64,000 nt of DNA from Salinicola corii (GCF_008298015.1 NZ_VTPX01000002.1:310001-374000); one strand, 5' to 3'. Shown: positions 42,634-52,145, counted from the first letter of the stretch. Notes: a model not told the origin generated them from the letters alone. Numbers and translations: made by a program.

Positions 42634-43917
42634 TCATTCGCTGCTTCGCCGCCGCACACCCTGCTGCCAGCAGCGCACCGATGTGATCAGGTTGTCCCCG
42701 ATCTCGAGGATTTCCAGCCGGGTTGCACCGATCTGCAGGCAGGCCTGGGCATCGGGGAAGGATTCCAGCTCCTCCAGGATCAGCCCGTTGAGGGTCTTGG
42801 GGCCATCCGTCGGCAATTGCCAGCCGAGCGCCTTGTTGACCTCGCGAATGTTGGCCGTGCCTTCGATGATGTAGCCGCCATCCGTCTGCGGGTGAATGTC
42901 CTTGTAGGTGCCGGCGACGTCGGTGGTGAACTCGCCGACGATCTCTTCCAGGATGTCCTCCAGCGTGGCCAGCCCCTCGACATCGCCGTACTCGTCCACC
43001 ACGACGCCGATGCGGCGCTTCTGCTGCTGAAAATTGAGCAGTTGCGTGTGCAGGGGCGTCGACTCCGGAATGAAGTACGGTTCCCGGGCTTCCTGAACGA
43101 TTGCGGCCTTGTTGAGGTCCGGTTTGGAGAGGAAGCGCGAAGCGTTACGCAGATGCAGAATGCCGATGATGTTGTTGATGTCGCCCTTGAAGATTGGCAG
43201 GCGAGTGTGCTGGCTCTGGCGGATCTGGGCGAGCAGTGTCTCCAGGTCATCGTCCAGATCGAGACCGACGATCTCATGGCGGGGTACCATGATGTCGTTA
43301 ACGGTGACGTTCTCGAGATCGAGAATCGACAGCAGCATCGCCTGGTGGCGGCTGGGGATGAGCGAGCCGGCTTCGTGGACCACACTGCGCAGCTCGTCGC
43401 GGGTCAGATTGTCGGCACCGGCATCCAGGTGACGGACGCCGATGAGTCGCAGTAGACCATTGGAGATGGCGTTGACCAGCCACACCACCGGGTAGAGCAG
43501 CCGTAGCAGTGGTGCGAGTATCAACGACGCGGGTAGTGCGATGTGGTCCGGTTTGACGGCGGCGTAGGTCTTGGGCGTGACCTCGCCGAAAATCAGTACG
43601 ACGATGGTGAGAACCAGTGTGGCGATAGCCGGCCCGGAGACGTCGCCGAAGAAATGAATGGCGACGATGGTGGCAATGGAGGCGGCGAGGTTGTTGACCA
43701 GGTTGTTGCCGATGAGTATCACGCCCAGCAGGCGGTCGGGGCGCTTGAGCAGCTCGACGACGCGGCCAGCGGAGCGGGAACCGGCGTTGGCCTGATGATT
43801 CAATCGATAGCGATTGATCGACATCATGCCGGTTTCGGAGCTGGAGAAGAATGCTGACAGGCAGACCAGAACAAACAGCAGGCCCAGCATAAGGCCCAAG
43901 GGTATGTCGTCGCTCAA
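42634..43917 (-). CDS. CNNM/CorC-family transporter, YfjD-like (DUF21-CBS-CorC_HlyC)
   Basis: A 427-residue membrane protein. The N-terminal DUF21 domain has about four helices (LFVLVCLSAFFSSSETGMM). It is followed by a CBS pair (VTVNDIMVPRHEIVGLDLDD, TRLPIFKGDINNIIGILH) and a CorC_HlyC domain (VVVDEYGDVEGLATLEDILEE). Family members transport or regulate Mg2+ (CorB/CNNM). It lies downstream of ypjD on the same strand, next to ffh, as yfjD does in E. coli. Confidence 0.92.
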   Translation of the reverse strand: MSDDIPLGLMLGLLFVLVCLSAFFSSSETGMMSINRYRLNHQANAGSRSAGRVVELLKRPDRLLGVILIGNNLVNNLAASIATIVAIHFFGDVSGPAIATLVLTIVVLIFGEVTPKTYAAVKPDHIALPASLILAPLLRLLYPVVWLVNAISNGLLRLIGVRHLDAGADNLTRDELRSVVHEAGSLIPSRHQAMLLSILDLENVTVNDIMVPRHEIVGLDLDDDLETLLAQIRQSQHTRLPIFKGDINNIIGILHLRNASRFLSKPDLNKAAIVQEAREPYFIPESTPLHTQLLNFQQQKRRIGVVVDEYGDVEGLATLEDILEEIVGEFTTDVAGTYKDIHPQTDGGYIIEGTANIREVNKALGWQLPTDGPKTLNGLILEELESFPDAQACLQIGATRLEILEIGDNLITSVRCWQQGVRRRSSE

Positions 43918-44016
43918 GGCGGAGAATTCCTCGTGGAGTTGTCAGATTGTTGTAGGGGGTTAACCGAAGCCTGTCAACGCGGCCGATGACCGCGTGGGGC
44001 ACCACCCCGGCCGGAA

Positions 44017-44820
44017 TCAGGCGTTGTAATGGAAGATGTATTCGAGCACGAACTTGGTGCCGAAGAATGCCAGCACCAGCGTCGCGGCACCGGTCAGTGT
44101 CCAGCGTACCGCCTTGGGCCCCCGCCAGCCGAGAAAGTGATGCCCTGCCAGCAGGCCGGCGAATATCAGCCACGCCAACAGCGACAGAATGGTCTTGTGG
44201 GCCAGGTGTTGGGCGAACAGGTTGTCGAGAAACACGAACCCGCTGACGATGGCTACCGTCAACAACAGCATGCCACACCAGATCAGCTCGAACAGGAGTT
44301 GCTCCATGCGGGTCAGCGGTGGCAGTACCTGGACGATGCCGCTGGTCTGACGGCGCTTCAGGGCATGGTGCTGAAAGCCGAGCAGCGCGGCCTGGACCGC
44401 GGCAATAGCCAGGAAGGAGAATGCGGCGATCGAACTCAGAATATGAAAATAGAGGCCGGGGGAGACGCCGGACTCGATCATCCGACTGGGCATGCCCACG
44501 ACGCCAACGATGGTGATGGCTGCCAGCGGGAAGACGCAGACGCCGGCATTGAGCACGGGTTTGAACAGGCTGGCGATTAGCAGCAGGGCCACGACCAGCC
44601 AGCCTACCAGTGCTGCACTCTGGGTTAGTCCCAGGTGCAAGCCGTGCGGGCCGATGATGGCCAGAGCGACGATGAGGCTATGGCATACCAGAGCGATCAA
44701 CCCGGCGCTGCGTACCCAGGCCGGGCGTTCGGCGACCCGGCGGGCAAGGCTCAGACTCTGCCACAACCCGGCGGCGAGATAACAGACAATAGCGACAAGG
44801 GCGAAAGGAAGCGCCGGCAT
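44017..44820 (-). CDS. ypjD: Inner-membrane protein YpjD (CcsA/CcmC-like)
   Basis: A 267-residue protein with about eight hydrophobic helices and the cytochrome-c-assembly family pattern. His and Trp sit in SGFVFLDNLFAQHLAHKTILS and GHHFLGWRGPKAVRW, noted by their AHKTILSLLAWLIF and GWRGPKAVRW parts. Family relatives handle haem, but YpjD itself has no fixed role and has been linked with CorC/Mg2+ proteins in some species. ATG 44820 gives the family length (E. coli 263). The ribosome site is weak. It is divergent from ffh. Confidence 0.88.
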   Translation of the reverse strand: MPALPFALVAIVCYLAAGLWQSLSLARRVAERPAWVRSAGLIALVCHSLIVALAIIGPHGLHLGLTQSAALVGWLVVALLLIASLFKPVLNAGVCVFPLAAITIVGVVGMPSRMIESGVSPGLYFHILSSIAAFSFLAIAAVQAALLGFQHHALKRRQTSGIVQVLPPLTRMEQLLFELIWCGMLLLTVAIVSGFVFLDNLFAQHLAHKTILSLLAWLIFAGLLAGHHFLGWRGPKAVRWTLTGAATLVLAFFGTKFVLEYIFHYNA

Positions 44821-45008
44821 CGGTGTTTTGGCCTCGTGGGCGGTTTTTCGAGCAGCCGCCATGACGATGAAAAGAGTACGAGATGCGGATGTGCCAGGGG
44901 CTTTTGCCGGTGGCAACGGACCCTGGATGATAGGCAATCGCGTTCCGCCGCTACTATACCCAATCACCGCCAACTCGCCCAGCCATCGACTTGTGGCGCC
45001 GCGCTGCA

Positions 45009-45037
45009 TGGAGCCGAGCCGCATCCATGCGTATAAT
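45009..45037 (+). promoter_or_regulatory. Candidate promoter of ffh
   Basis: A perfect TATAAT at 45032-45037 lies 82 bases before the ffh ATG, with a weak -35 (TGGAGC, 45009-45014) 17 bases upstream. Confidence 0.45.
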
Positions 45038-45119
45038 GCTGGCCACATTCCTTTCTAGCGGCGTCGCGGGCTCGAGTTCGAGCCTTGGTGGCGCCAGGCA
45101 TCGCTGCCCGGAGCGTTTC

Positions 45120-46526
45120 ATGTTCGAAAGTCTCTCCAATCGCCTGTCGCAGACGCTCAAGTCGATCACCGGCCAGGCGCGTCTGACCGAAGACAACATC
45201 AAGGACACCTTGCGTGAAGTGCGCCGTGCCTTGCTGGAAGCCGACGTTGCCTTGCCTGTGGTCAAGGACTTCGTCGATCGCGTGCGAGAGCGTGCGGTCG
45301 GACAAGAGGTCTCCAGGAGCCTGTCGCCGGGCCAGCAGTTCGTCAAGATCGTCCAGCAGGAGCTGGAGTCGATCATGGGCCAGACCAACGAAGCGCTGAC
45401 GCTCAAGGGCACGCCCGCTGTCGTGCTGATGGCCGGCCTACAGGGCGCGGGCAAGACCACCTCCGTCGCCAAGCTGGCCAAGTATCTGCGTGAGCGCGAG
45501 AATAAGAAGGTGTTGGTGGTCTCCGCCGACGTTTACCGCCCGGCGGCCATCGATCAACTCGAGACGCTGGCCGGGGAAGTCGAGGTCGACTTCTTTCCGT
45601 CGACCAGCGCCCAGCAGCCGGTAGCGATCGCCGAGGCGGCGATCAAGCATGCCAAGATCCAGTTCCATGACGTGGTGATCGTCGACACCGCCGGGCGACT
45701 GGCGGTGGACCAGGCGATGATGGCGGAGATTCAGGCCCTGAATCAGGCGATTCAGCCCCAGGAGACGCTGTTCGTCGTCGACGCGATGACCGGCCAGGAC
45801 GCTGCCAATACCGCCAAGGCGTTTCATGACGCGTTGCCGCTGACCGGAGTCATCCTGACCAAGGCCGACGGTGATGCGCGTGGCGGTGCGGCACTGTCGG
45901 TGCGTCATATCACCGGCAAGCCGATCAAGTTCATGGGGATGGGCGAGAAGGTCGATGCGCTCGAGCCGTTCCATCCCGACCGCGTGGCCTCGCGCATCCT
46001 CGGCATGGGCGATGTGTTGTCGCTGATCGAGGAGGCTGAGCGCAACGTCGACAAGGGCAAGGCCGATCGGCTGGCCAAGAAGGTCAAGAAGGGCCAGGGG
46101 TTCGACCTCGAGGACTTCCGCGATCAGCTTCAGCAGCTCAAGAAGATGGGCGGCATGGGCGGCCTGATGTCCAAGCTGCCGGGCATGGGGCAGATGGCGG
46201 ATATGGCCCAGAACAAGGGCGCCGAGCAGGAGTTCGGCAAGCTTGAGTCACTGATTAACTCGATGACCCCGCAAGAGCGCCGCAAGCCCGAGATCATCAA
46301 CGGCTCGCGCAAGCGTCGTATCGCCATGGGGGCGGGGCTGCAGGTGCCCGATCTCAATCGCCTGCTCAAGCAACACAAGCAGATGCAGAAGATGATGAAG
46401 AAAGCCGGCCAGAAAGGCGGCATGCAGAAGATGATGCGTGGCATGTCCGGCATGATGGGAGGCGGAGGCCCCGGAGGCCCCGGCGGGATGGGAGGCATGG
46501 GTGGTGGCGGTTTCCCCCGGCGCTGA
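45120..46526 (+). CDS. ffh: Signal recognition particle protein Ffh
   Basis: A 468-residue GTPase that binds signal sequences of nascent membrane proteins and docks on FtsY. It comprises the N domain, then the G domain with GLQGAGKTTSVAKLAKYL, VSADVYRPAAIDQL, DTAGRL and TKADGDARGG, then the methionine-rich M domain (MGGMGGLMSKLPGMGQM, GSRKRRIAMGAG RNA-binding helix) and a Gly/Met/Pro-rich tail. Start ATG 45120 follows GGAG. It is upstream of rpsP, as commonly found. Confidence 0.97.
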   Translation: MFESLSNRLSQTLKSITGQARLTEDNIKDTLREVRRALLEADVALPVVKDFVDRVRERAVGQEVSRSLSPGQQFVKIVQQELESIMGQTNEALTLKGTPAVVLMAGLQGAGKTTSVAKLAKYLRERENKKVLVVSADVYRPAAIDQLETLAGEVEVDFFPSTSAQQPVAIAEAAIKHAKIQFHDVVIVDTAGRLAVDQAMMAEIQALNQAIQPQETLFVVDAMTGQDAANTAKAFHDALPLTGVILTKADGDARGGAALSVRHITGKPIKFMGMGEKVDALEPFHPDRVASRILGMGDVLSLIEEAERNVDKGKADRLAKKVKKGQGFDLEDFRDQLQQLKKMGGMGGLMSKLPGMGQMADMAQNKGAEQEFGKLESLINSMTPQERRKPEIINGSRKRRIAMGAGLQVPDLNRLLKQHKQMQKMMKKAGQKGGMQKMMRGMSGMMGGGGPGGPGGMGGMGGGGFPRR

Positions 46527-46549
46527 TTCGTCCGCCCGTAACTAAAAGG

Positions 46550-46578
46550 TTTCCAATACACGGTGTTTTCCGTAGAAT
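46550..46578 (+). promoter_or_regulatory. Promoter of rpsP-rimM-trmD-rplS operon
   Basis: TTTCCA (46550-46555) and TAGAAT (46573-46578) are 17 bases apart, just after ffh and 85 bases before rpsP. Each box matches the consensus at four or more positions. Confidence 0.65.
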
Positions 46579-46583
46579 GCTGC

Positions 46584-46614
46584 GTCTTCGTCTCGGGCGA
46601 GTGTCCGAGAAGAC
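46584..46614 (+). promoter_or_regulatory. Hairpin in the rpsP 5' leader
   Basis: TCTCGG (46591-46596) pairs with CCGAGA (46605-46610), extended by GTCT/AGAC (46584-46587 with 46611-46614) past a 3-base bulge. It begins about where transcription should start. It may stabilise the leader or serve ribosomal-protein feedback. No poly-U follows, so it is not a simple terminator. Confidence 0.4.
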
Positions 46615-46662
46615 TCGATTTCGTGGCGTAACGATTAACTTAACCGAAGGATTATCAACGCA

Positions 46663-46914
46663 ATGGTAACCATTCGTCTGGCACGTGGTGGCGCCAAGAA
46701 GCGTCCCTTCTATCACCTGACCGTCAGCGATTCTCGCGTTTCCCGCGATGGACGCTTCATCGAGCGCGTCGGCTTCTTCAATCCGGTCGCCCGCGGCCAG
46801 GAAGAGCGCCTGCGTGTCGATCTGGACCGTGTCACTCATTGGCAGTCCCAGGGTGCACAGGTCTCCGATCGCGTTGCCGAGCTGGTCAAAGAAGCTCGCA
46901 AAGCACAGGCCTGA
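46663..46914 (+). CDS. rpsP: 30S ribosomal protein S16
   Basis: An 83-residue small-subunit protein with the invariant start [19 protein letters not shown] and the segment [13 protein letters not shown]. It is needed for 30S assembly. It is the first gene of the conserved rpsP-rimM-trmD-rplS operon, with AAGGA before the ATG. Confidence 0.98.
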   Translation: MVTIRLARGGAKKRPFYHLTVSDSRVSRDGRFIERVGFFNPVARGQEERLRVDLDRVTHWQSQGAQVSDRVAELVKEARKAQA

Positions 46915-46994
46915 GTTCGATCGTCATGCCGCAGGCGGCTCGCAAAACACTGTCGGGTGAACCCTTGCCGAAAGAATCCGAGCAGGACAGACCC

Positions 46995-47525
46995 ATGCAG
47001 GGTGACGAGACGCAACATGTGGTGCTGGGTCGATTGACCAGCCCACACGGCGTGAAAGGGTGGCTCAAGGTCTACTCGTACACCAGCCCGGCCCAGGGCA
47101 TCTTCGACTATCCAATGTGGATGTTGTCGATGCGGGGGCAGCGGCAGTCGCGACGTCTGCTCGAGGCGCGACCGCAGGGTAAGGGTCTGGTGGTGCGATT
47201 GGAAGGTATCGACACGCGGGAACTGGCCGAGCAGTGGGCCGGTGCCGAAGTGGCGGTGGCAAAGACGGCGCTACCCGAACTGGATAGCGGCGAATATTAC
47301 TGGCATCAGTTGGAAGGCCTCGAGGTGGAGACCCGCGACGGCGTCAAGCTGGGTCGCGTCGACCACTTGTTCGAGACCGGCGCCAACGATGTGCTGGTGG
47401 TCAGGCCCTTCGAGGGGAGTCTCGACGATCGAGAGCGGCTGCTGCCGTTCTTGCCTGACGATGTCATCGTCCAGGTCGATCTGGCCGATCGCTCCATGAT
47501 CGTCGATTGGGATCCCTCCTTCTGA
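46995..47525 (+). CDS. rimM: Ribosome maturation factor RimM
   Basis: A 176-residue 30S maturation factor that binds S19 and helps fold the 16S 3' domain. It contains VVLGRLTSPHGVKGWLKVYS, IFDYPMWML, and the PRC-barrel domain ending DRSMIVDWDPSF. ATG 46995 is preferred: AGGA lies seven bases before it and it matches the family start. An in-frame ATG at 46926 would add 23 residues with no good ribosome site. Confidence 0.93.
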   Translation: MQGDETQHVVLGRLTSPHGVKGWLKVYSYTSPAQGIFDYPMWMLSMRGQRQSRRLLEARPQGKGLVVRLEGIDTRELAEQWAGAEVAVAKTALPELDSGEYYWHQLEGLEVETRDGVKLGRVDHLFETGANDVLVVRPFEGSLDDRERLLPFLPDDVIVQVDLADRSMIVDWDPSF

Positions 47526-47611
47526 CGACTCCAGTGCTGGCACCATGTGCCGGTGCCGCTGTCCAGGTCAGCGAGGGCCAAGCGGTCGACGACGGGTAGG
47601 AGAAGCGTACC

Positions 47612-48391
47612 GTGTGGATTGGTGTCGTATCCCTGTTCCCGGAAATGTTCGAGGCTATTACCCGGCACGGTGTCACGGGGCGCGCCGTGGAGCGCGGCCT
47701 GCTGGAACTGGCGTTCTGGAATCCTCGGGATTACGCCACCGATAGGCATCGCACGGTCGATGACCGCCCCTACGGCGGTGGCCCCGGCATGCTGATGAAG
47801 GTCGACACCTTGCGCGGTGCATTGGCTGCGGCTCGCGTCGGTGCCGAATCCGCCGGCCGTCGGCCCAGCGTGATCTATCTGTCTCCCCAAGGACGCAGAC
47901 TGGATCAGGCAGGGGCGCGGGAGCTGGCGACACGTGACGGGTTGATCGTCGTGGCGGGTCGTTACGAAGGTATCGACGAGCGCGTGGTCGAGGCCGATAT
48001 CGATGAAGAGTGGTCGATCGGCGACTATGTGCTCAGCGGCGGCGAACTGCCGGCCATGGTGATGATCGATGCGCTGGCGCGTGAAGTGCCTGGGGTACTG
48101 GGCCACAGCGATTCGGCCAGCGAGGATTCGTTCGCCGATGGCCTGCTGGACTGCCCGCACTATACGCGGCCCGAGGTAATCGACGGTCACCGCGTGCCGG
48201 ACGTCCTGCTTAGCGGCAATCACGAGTTGATTCGTCGCTGGCGGTTGAAGCAATCTCTCGGGCGCACCTGGCTCAGGCGCCCGGATATGCTGGAGAGCCG
48301 GACGTTGGATCGCGAACAGCGCAAGTTGCTCGACGAATTCATCGACGAACACGTCGCGGGAAGCACGTCCTCCCGCGACGGCGGTGCATGA
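47612..48391 (+). CDS. trmD: tRNA (guanine-N1)-methyltransferase TrmD
   Basis: A 259-residue SPOUT-class enzyme that makes m1G37 in tRNAs with G36, preventing frameshifts. It has [35 protein letters not shown], and the knotted SAM site [16 protein letters not shown] and the [19 protein letters not shown] region. The start is GTG 47612 with AGGAGA eight bases before. Confidence 0.97.
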   Translation: MWIGVVSLFPEMFEAITRHGVTGRAVERGLLELAFWNPRDYATDRHRTVDDRPYGGGPGMLMKVDTLRGALAAARVGAESAGRRPSVIYLSPQGRRLDQAGARELATRDGLIVVAGRYEGIDERVVEADIDEEWSIGDYVLSGGELPAMVMIDALAREVPGVLGHSDSASEDSFADGLLDCPHYTRPEVIDGHRVPDVLLSGNHELIRRWRLKQSLGRTWLRRPDMLESRTLDREQRKLLDEFIDEHVAGSTSSRDGGA

Positions 48392-48525
48392 GGCGGTAGA
48401 GTCTCGAACAGAGCGACCGTCGACATGTGTCATCCACGAGTCCGATTCCGCCCCGACCGTTCGTCGGACGGGCGCCGGGATCACGAAACGCCCTCCAGGG
48501 ACGTTTCTTCAACGAGGAGCAAGAC

Positions 48526-48882
48526 ATGAGTAGCAAGAACAAGGTGATCCAGGCGCTCGAGAACGAGCAGATGAGCAAGGAAATCCCGGTGTTTGCGCCC
48601 GGCGACACCATCGTCGTCCAGGTCAAGGTCGTGGAAGGCAGCCGCGAGCGTCTCCAGGCTTTCGAAGGCGTCGTCATTGGCAAGCGTAACCGCGGCCTGA
48701 ACTCCGCCTTTACCGTGCGCAAGATCTCCCATGGTGTCGGCGTCGAGCGTACCTTCCAGACTTACAGCCCGCTGGTGGCCGGTATCGAGGTCAAGCGTCG
48801 TGGTGACGTGCGCCAGGCCAAGCTTTACTACCTCCGCGAGCGCAGCGGCAAGTCCGCCCGCATCAAGGAAAAGCTGGGCTGA
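48526..48882 (+). CDS. rplS: 50S ribosomal protein L19
   Basis: A 118-residue protein at the 30S-50S interface. The family core is [40 protein letters not shown] and [27 protein letters not shown] precedes ATG 48526; the frame is open further upstream without likeness to L19. It is the last gene of the operon before a strong terminator. Confidence 0.98.
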   Translation: MSSKNKVIQALENEQMSKEIPVFAPGDTIVVQVKVVEGSRERLQAFEGVVIGKRNRGLNSAFTVRKISHGVGVERTFQTYSPLVAGIEVKRRGDVRQAKLYYLRERSGKSARIKEKLG

Positions 48883-48930
48883 TCCGGCCAGCGCCTCCGA
48901 GCGGAGGCGCATCCGGCAAGTCCGCAGGCA

Positions 48931-48964
48931 GAAACCCCGCGAGTCGTTCGGCTCGCGGGGTTTC
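48931..48964 (+). terminator. Terminator of rpsP operon
   Basis: GAAACCCCGCGAG (48931-48943) pairs perfectly with CTCGCGGGGTTTC (48952-48964), a 13-bp stem ending in TTT. Confidence 0.88.
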
Positions 48965-49013
48965 CGCGTTATGATGGTGCTTTGGCCACGCCATTTTTCC
49001 GTCACGGAGCCGC

Positions 49014-49901
49014 ATGAACGATCACGATCGACGCGATGCCTTCCTCGACGCGCTGTGGCTGGAGCGCGGCGCCAGCGAACACACGCTGAGTGCCTATCGC
49101 CGGGATCTGACAGCCTGGATCGGTTATCTCGAAGCGCAGGACGAACGGCTGCTCGCGCCGGGCGATAGCACGCTGGTGGCGTTCGTCGAGGCATGTCGCG
49201 AGCGCTATCATGCGCGGTCCATCGCCCGCCAGCTCTCCTGCCTGCGGCGCTTCTACCGCTGGGCCCTGGCCGAAGGGTTGATGACTCACGACCCGCTGGC
49301 GGAGATTCAGGCACCGCGAGTGCAGCCGGGGTTGCCATCGACGCTCGAGGAGCACGATGTCGATCGCCTGCTGCTAGCCCCGGATGTGAAAACCGCCCTG
49401 GGATTGCGTGATCGCGCCATGCTGGAAGTGCTCTACGCCTGTGGGTTGCGGGTGTCGGAACTGGTCGGGCTGACGCTGAACGCGGTCAATCTGCGCCAGG
49501 GGGTGGTGATGGTTCGCGGCAAGGGCGACAAGGAACGTCTGGTGCCGCTGGGCGAAGAGGCCCTGGCATGGGTCGATCGCTATCTGCGTCAGGGCCGCAA
49601 CGAACTGATGCAGGACATTCGCCAGCCGCCGCTGTTTCCCGGGCGACACGACGGTTTCATGACCCGCCAGACCTTCTGGTACCGGCTCAAGCACTACGCG
49701 CAGCTTGCGGCCATCGACAAGCCGCTGTCGCCACATACGCTTCGCCACGCCTTCGCGACCCATTTATTGAATCATGGGGCCAATTTACGTGTCGTACAGT
49801 TGCTGCTGGGTCACAGTGACCTGTCGACCACGCAGATTTATACCCATGTGGCCCAGGCACGCCTGGAGGCGCTGCACGCCCAACACCATCCGAGAGGTTG
49901 A
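49014..49901 (+). CDS. xerD: Tyrosine recombinase XerD
   Basis: A 295-residue site-specific recombinase that, with XerC, resolves chromosome dimers at dif under FtsK control. The N-terminal SAM-like domain (LWLERGASEHTLSAYRRDL) is followed by the catalytic domain with R146, K170, H241, R244, H267 and nucleophile Y276 (ACGLRVSEL, SPHTLRHAFATHLL, STTQIYTHV). It is followed two bases later by dsbC, the usual gammaproteobacterial order. XerC cannot be wholly excluded, but the dsbC neighbour favours XerD. Confidence 0.94.
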   Translation: MNDHDRRDAFLDALWLERGASEHTLSAYRRDLTAWIGYLEAQDERLLAPGDSTLVAFVEACRERYHARSIARQLSCLRRFYRWALAEGLMTHDPLAEIQAPRVQPGLPSTLEEHDVDRLLLAPDVKTALGLRDRAMLEVLYACGLRVSELVGLTLNAVNLRQGVVMVRGKGDKERLVPLGEEALAWVDRYLRQGRNELMQDIRQPPLFPGRHDGFMTRQTFWYRLKHYAQLAAIDKPLSPHTLRHAFATHLLNHGANLRVVQLLLGHSDLSTTQIYTHVAQARLEALHAQHHPRG

Positions 49902-49903
49902 AC

Positions 49904-50650
49904 ATGAGAAGTCGTTTACTGCCCGCACTTGCCCTGGTAGGCGTGGTTCTGGCGCCGAGTGCGTTCGCCGAGCCCCCCGCTGATCTCGCCGACAAGTTGA
50001 ATGCCCATGGCGGGCAGCCGTTGCCGATCGAGGCCATCGACGATTCACCGGTACCGGGGCTCTACGAGGTGCGCTTGCGCGGCGGTAACACGCTCTACTC
50101 GGACGCCGATGGCCAGTACCTGATCGTCGGCGATCTCTACGAAAACGCCGATGACGGCATGGTCAACCTGACAGAACAGGCAGCCAACCAGCGACGCAAG
50201 GCCCTGGTCGACGCCATTCCCGAAGATCAGCGTGTGGTCTACAAGCCGGCCGGGAAGGTGAAGGCCAGGCTCACCGTGTTCACCGATCCCACCTGCCCGT
50301 ATTGTCACAAGCTGCATGCCGAGATGTCCCAGCTCAACGACATGGGGATCGAGGTGGACTACCTGGCCTTTCCGCGCATGGGCCCCAATTCGGACGTGGC
50401 ACGGCAGCTCGCCCAGGTGTGGTGTGCCGACAATCGCTCCGAAGCGATGAGTGCTGCGTTCCGCGGAGACGAGGTAGGCGCGTCGAAAAGCTGCGATGCT
50501 CCCATCGCGTCCCAGTATCGGCTCGGCGTCGAATCTGGCATCCAGGGGACGCCCGCGATCATCTTCCCCGACGGCAAGATGGTGCCTGGCTACCTGCCGG
50601 CGAAGCGTCTGGCGGCGATGCTCGACGTGAACGCCGACGGCGACAGCTGA
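49904..50650 (+). CDS. dsbC: Disulfide isomerase DsbC/DsbG family
   Basis: A 248-residue periplasmic protein. The signal peptide ends near SAFA-EPP. A short dimerisation domain (about residues 24-85) is followed by a thioredoxin fold with CPYC (C131-C134) and the cis-Pro loop GTPAIIFPDG. It shuffles wrong disulfides and is kept reduced by DsbD. GAGAGG lies six bases before ATG 49904. It sits between xerD and hom, as in Pseudomonas and relatives. Confidence 0.94.
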   Translation: MRSRLLPALALVGVVLAPSAFAEPPADLADKLNAHGGQPLPIEAIDDSPVPGLYEVRLRGGNTLYSDADGQYLIVGDLYENADDGMVNLTEQAANQRRKALVDAIPEDQRVVYKPAGKVKARLTVFTDPTCPYCHKLHAEMSQLNDMGIEVDYLAFPRMGPNSDVARQLAQVWCADNRSEAMSAAFRGDEVGASKSCDAPIASQYRLGVESGIQGTPAIIFPDGKMVPGYLPAKRLAAMLDVNADGDS

Positions 50651-50679
50651 TACGCCTGCGTGAATCCCCCCGAGTCAGC

Positions 50680-50708
50680 TTGACAAGGGGGGCTGGGCTT
50701 TCTACCGT
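50680..50708 (+). promoter_or_regulatory. Candidate promoter of hom-thrC
   Basis: A perfect TTGACA (50680-50685) is followed 17 bases later by TACCGT (50703-50708), in the 178-bp gap before hom. The -10 match is weak. Confidence 0.5.
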
Positions 50709-50763
50709 GACCGCCCTTCAGGGCGCTTTGTGGATGAAATCCGTTCGGCAAAGAACAGGTGCC

Positions 50764-50777
50764 GTGACCGCGGTCAC
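50764..50777. promoter_or_regulatory. 14-bp perfect palindrome in hom leader
   Basis: GTGACCGCGGTCAC lies downstream of the candidate hom promoter and 52 bases before the start codon. The related GTGACCGC occurs at 50706, next to CGCCCTTCAGGGCG. It may be an operator or part of a leader structure. Confidence 0.35.
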
Positions 50778-50828
50778 CGCTCCGGAGGGTGGTGCGGCCA
50801 GTACAACTGAGTAGGGGAGAGCGACATC

Positions 50829-52145
50829 TTGGATCCGGTGAGAGTGGGTATCTGCGGGCTGGGCACCGTGGGCGGTGGCACCTTCGACGTTCTGACACGC
50901 AACGCCGACGAGATCGCCCGTCGCGCGGGTCGTCCCATCGTCATCGAGCAGGTGGGTGCGCGTCGTGACAATCCCCATTGCGACACCTCCGGGGTCAAGG
51001 TGACGCGTGACATCTTCGAGGTCGCGCGCAATCCCGATATCGATGTGCTGGTCGAACTGATTGGCGGCTACGACGTCGCCCGCGAGCTGGTGATGACGGC
51101 GATCGAGCACGGCAAGCACGTGGTCACCGCCAACAAGGCGCTGATCGCCGTCCACGGCAACGAGATCTTCCACGCCGCCCACAAGAAGGGCGTCATCGTC
51201 GCCTTCGAAGCGGCCGTGGCCGGCGGTATCCCGGTGATCAAGTCGCTGCGCGAAGGCCTCGGAGCCAATCGCATTCAGTGGCTGGCTGGCATCATCAACG
51301 GTACCGGCAACTACATCCTGACCCACATGCGCGACGAAGGACGAGCCTTCGAGGACGTCCTCGCCGAAGCCCAGGCGCTGGGCTATGCCGAGGCCGATCC
51401 GACCTTCGACGTCGAGGGCATCGACGCCGCCCACAAGCTGACGATTCTTGCCTCCATCGCCTACGGTGTGCCGCTGCAGTTCGATCGCGCCTATACCGAG
51501 GGCATTGCGCGAATCACTGCCGAAGACGTCGAGCAGGCCGACAACCTGGGCTACACCATCAAGCATCTGGGAATCACCCGTCGTGGCGACAGCGGTGTCG
51601 AGCTGCGCGTGCACCCGACATTGATTCCGAAGGAGCGGCTGCTGGCCAACGTGCATGGAGTCAAGAACGCCATCGCCGTGATGGGCGACGCCGTGGGGCC
51701 GACCCTCTACTATGGTGCCGGCGCGGGTGCCGAGCCCACGGCCTCGGCCGTCGTTGCCGATCTGCTTGACGTGGCCCGTAATATCGCCACCGCCCACAGC
51801 TATCGGGTGCCCTACCTCGCCTTCAGCGGCGTCAACGACGAAGCCAATGCGCTGCCGATCCTGCCGATGGAAGAGATCGTCACGGCGTATTATCTGCGGT
51901 TGCTGGCGGTGGATCGCCCCGGAGTGCTGGCGCGAGTGGCGACAATCCTCGCCGAGCAGGGTATCTCGATCGAGGCGATCATCCAGAAGGAAGCCACCGA
52001 AGGTGAACTGGTGCCGATCATTCTGCTGACGCACCGGACCCGCGAGAAACACATGAACGAGGCGATCCGTCAGTTGGAATCGCTGGCCGACATCGCCGGG
52101 CCGGTGACGCGAATCCGCGTCGAGTCGCTGGACGAACAGGAATAA
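50829..52145 (+). CDS. hom: Homoserine dehydrogenase (with ACT domain)
   Basis: A 438-residue enzyme reducing aspartate semialdehyde to homoserine on the way to threonine and methionine. Rossmann motif VGICGLGTVGGGTF, ANKALIA, the catalytic region AGIINGTGNYILTHM and GIDAAHKLTILASIAYG, and a C-terminal ACT domain (LLAVDRPGVLARVATILAEQ) for feedback control are present. The start is TTG 50829 behind GGGGAGAG. A GTG three codons later is the alternative. It is upstream of thrC. Confidence 0.95.
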   Translation: MDPVRVGICGLGTVGGGTFDVLTRNADEIARRAGRPIVIEQVGARRDNPHCDTSGVKVTRDIFEVARNPDIDVLVELIGGYDVARELVMTAIEHGKHVVTANKALIAVHGNEIFHAAHKKGVIVAFEAAVAGGIPVIKSLREGLGANRIQWLAGIINGTGNYILTHMRDEGRAFEDVLAEAQALGYAEADPTFDVEGIDAAHKLTILASIAYGVPLQFDRAYTEGIARITAEDVEQADNLGYTIKHLGITRRGDSGVELRVHPTLIPKERLLANVHGVKNAIAVMGDAVGPTLYYGAGAGAEPTASAVVADLLDVARNIATAHSYRVPYLAFSGVNDEANALPILPMEEIVTAYYLRLLAVDRPGVLARVATILAEQGISIEAIIQKEATEGELVPIILLTHRTREKHMNEAIRQLESLADIAGPVTRIRVESLDEQE

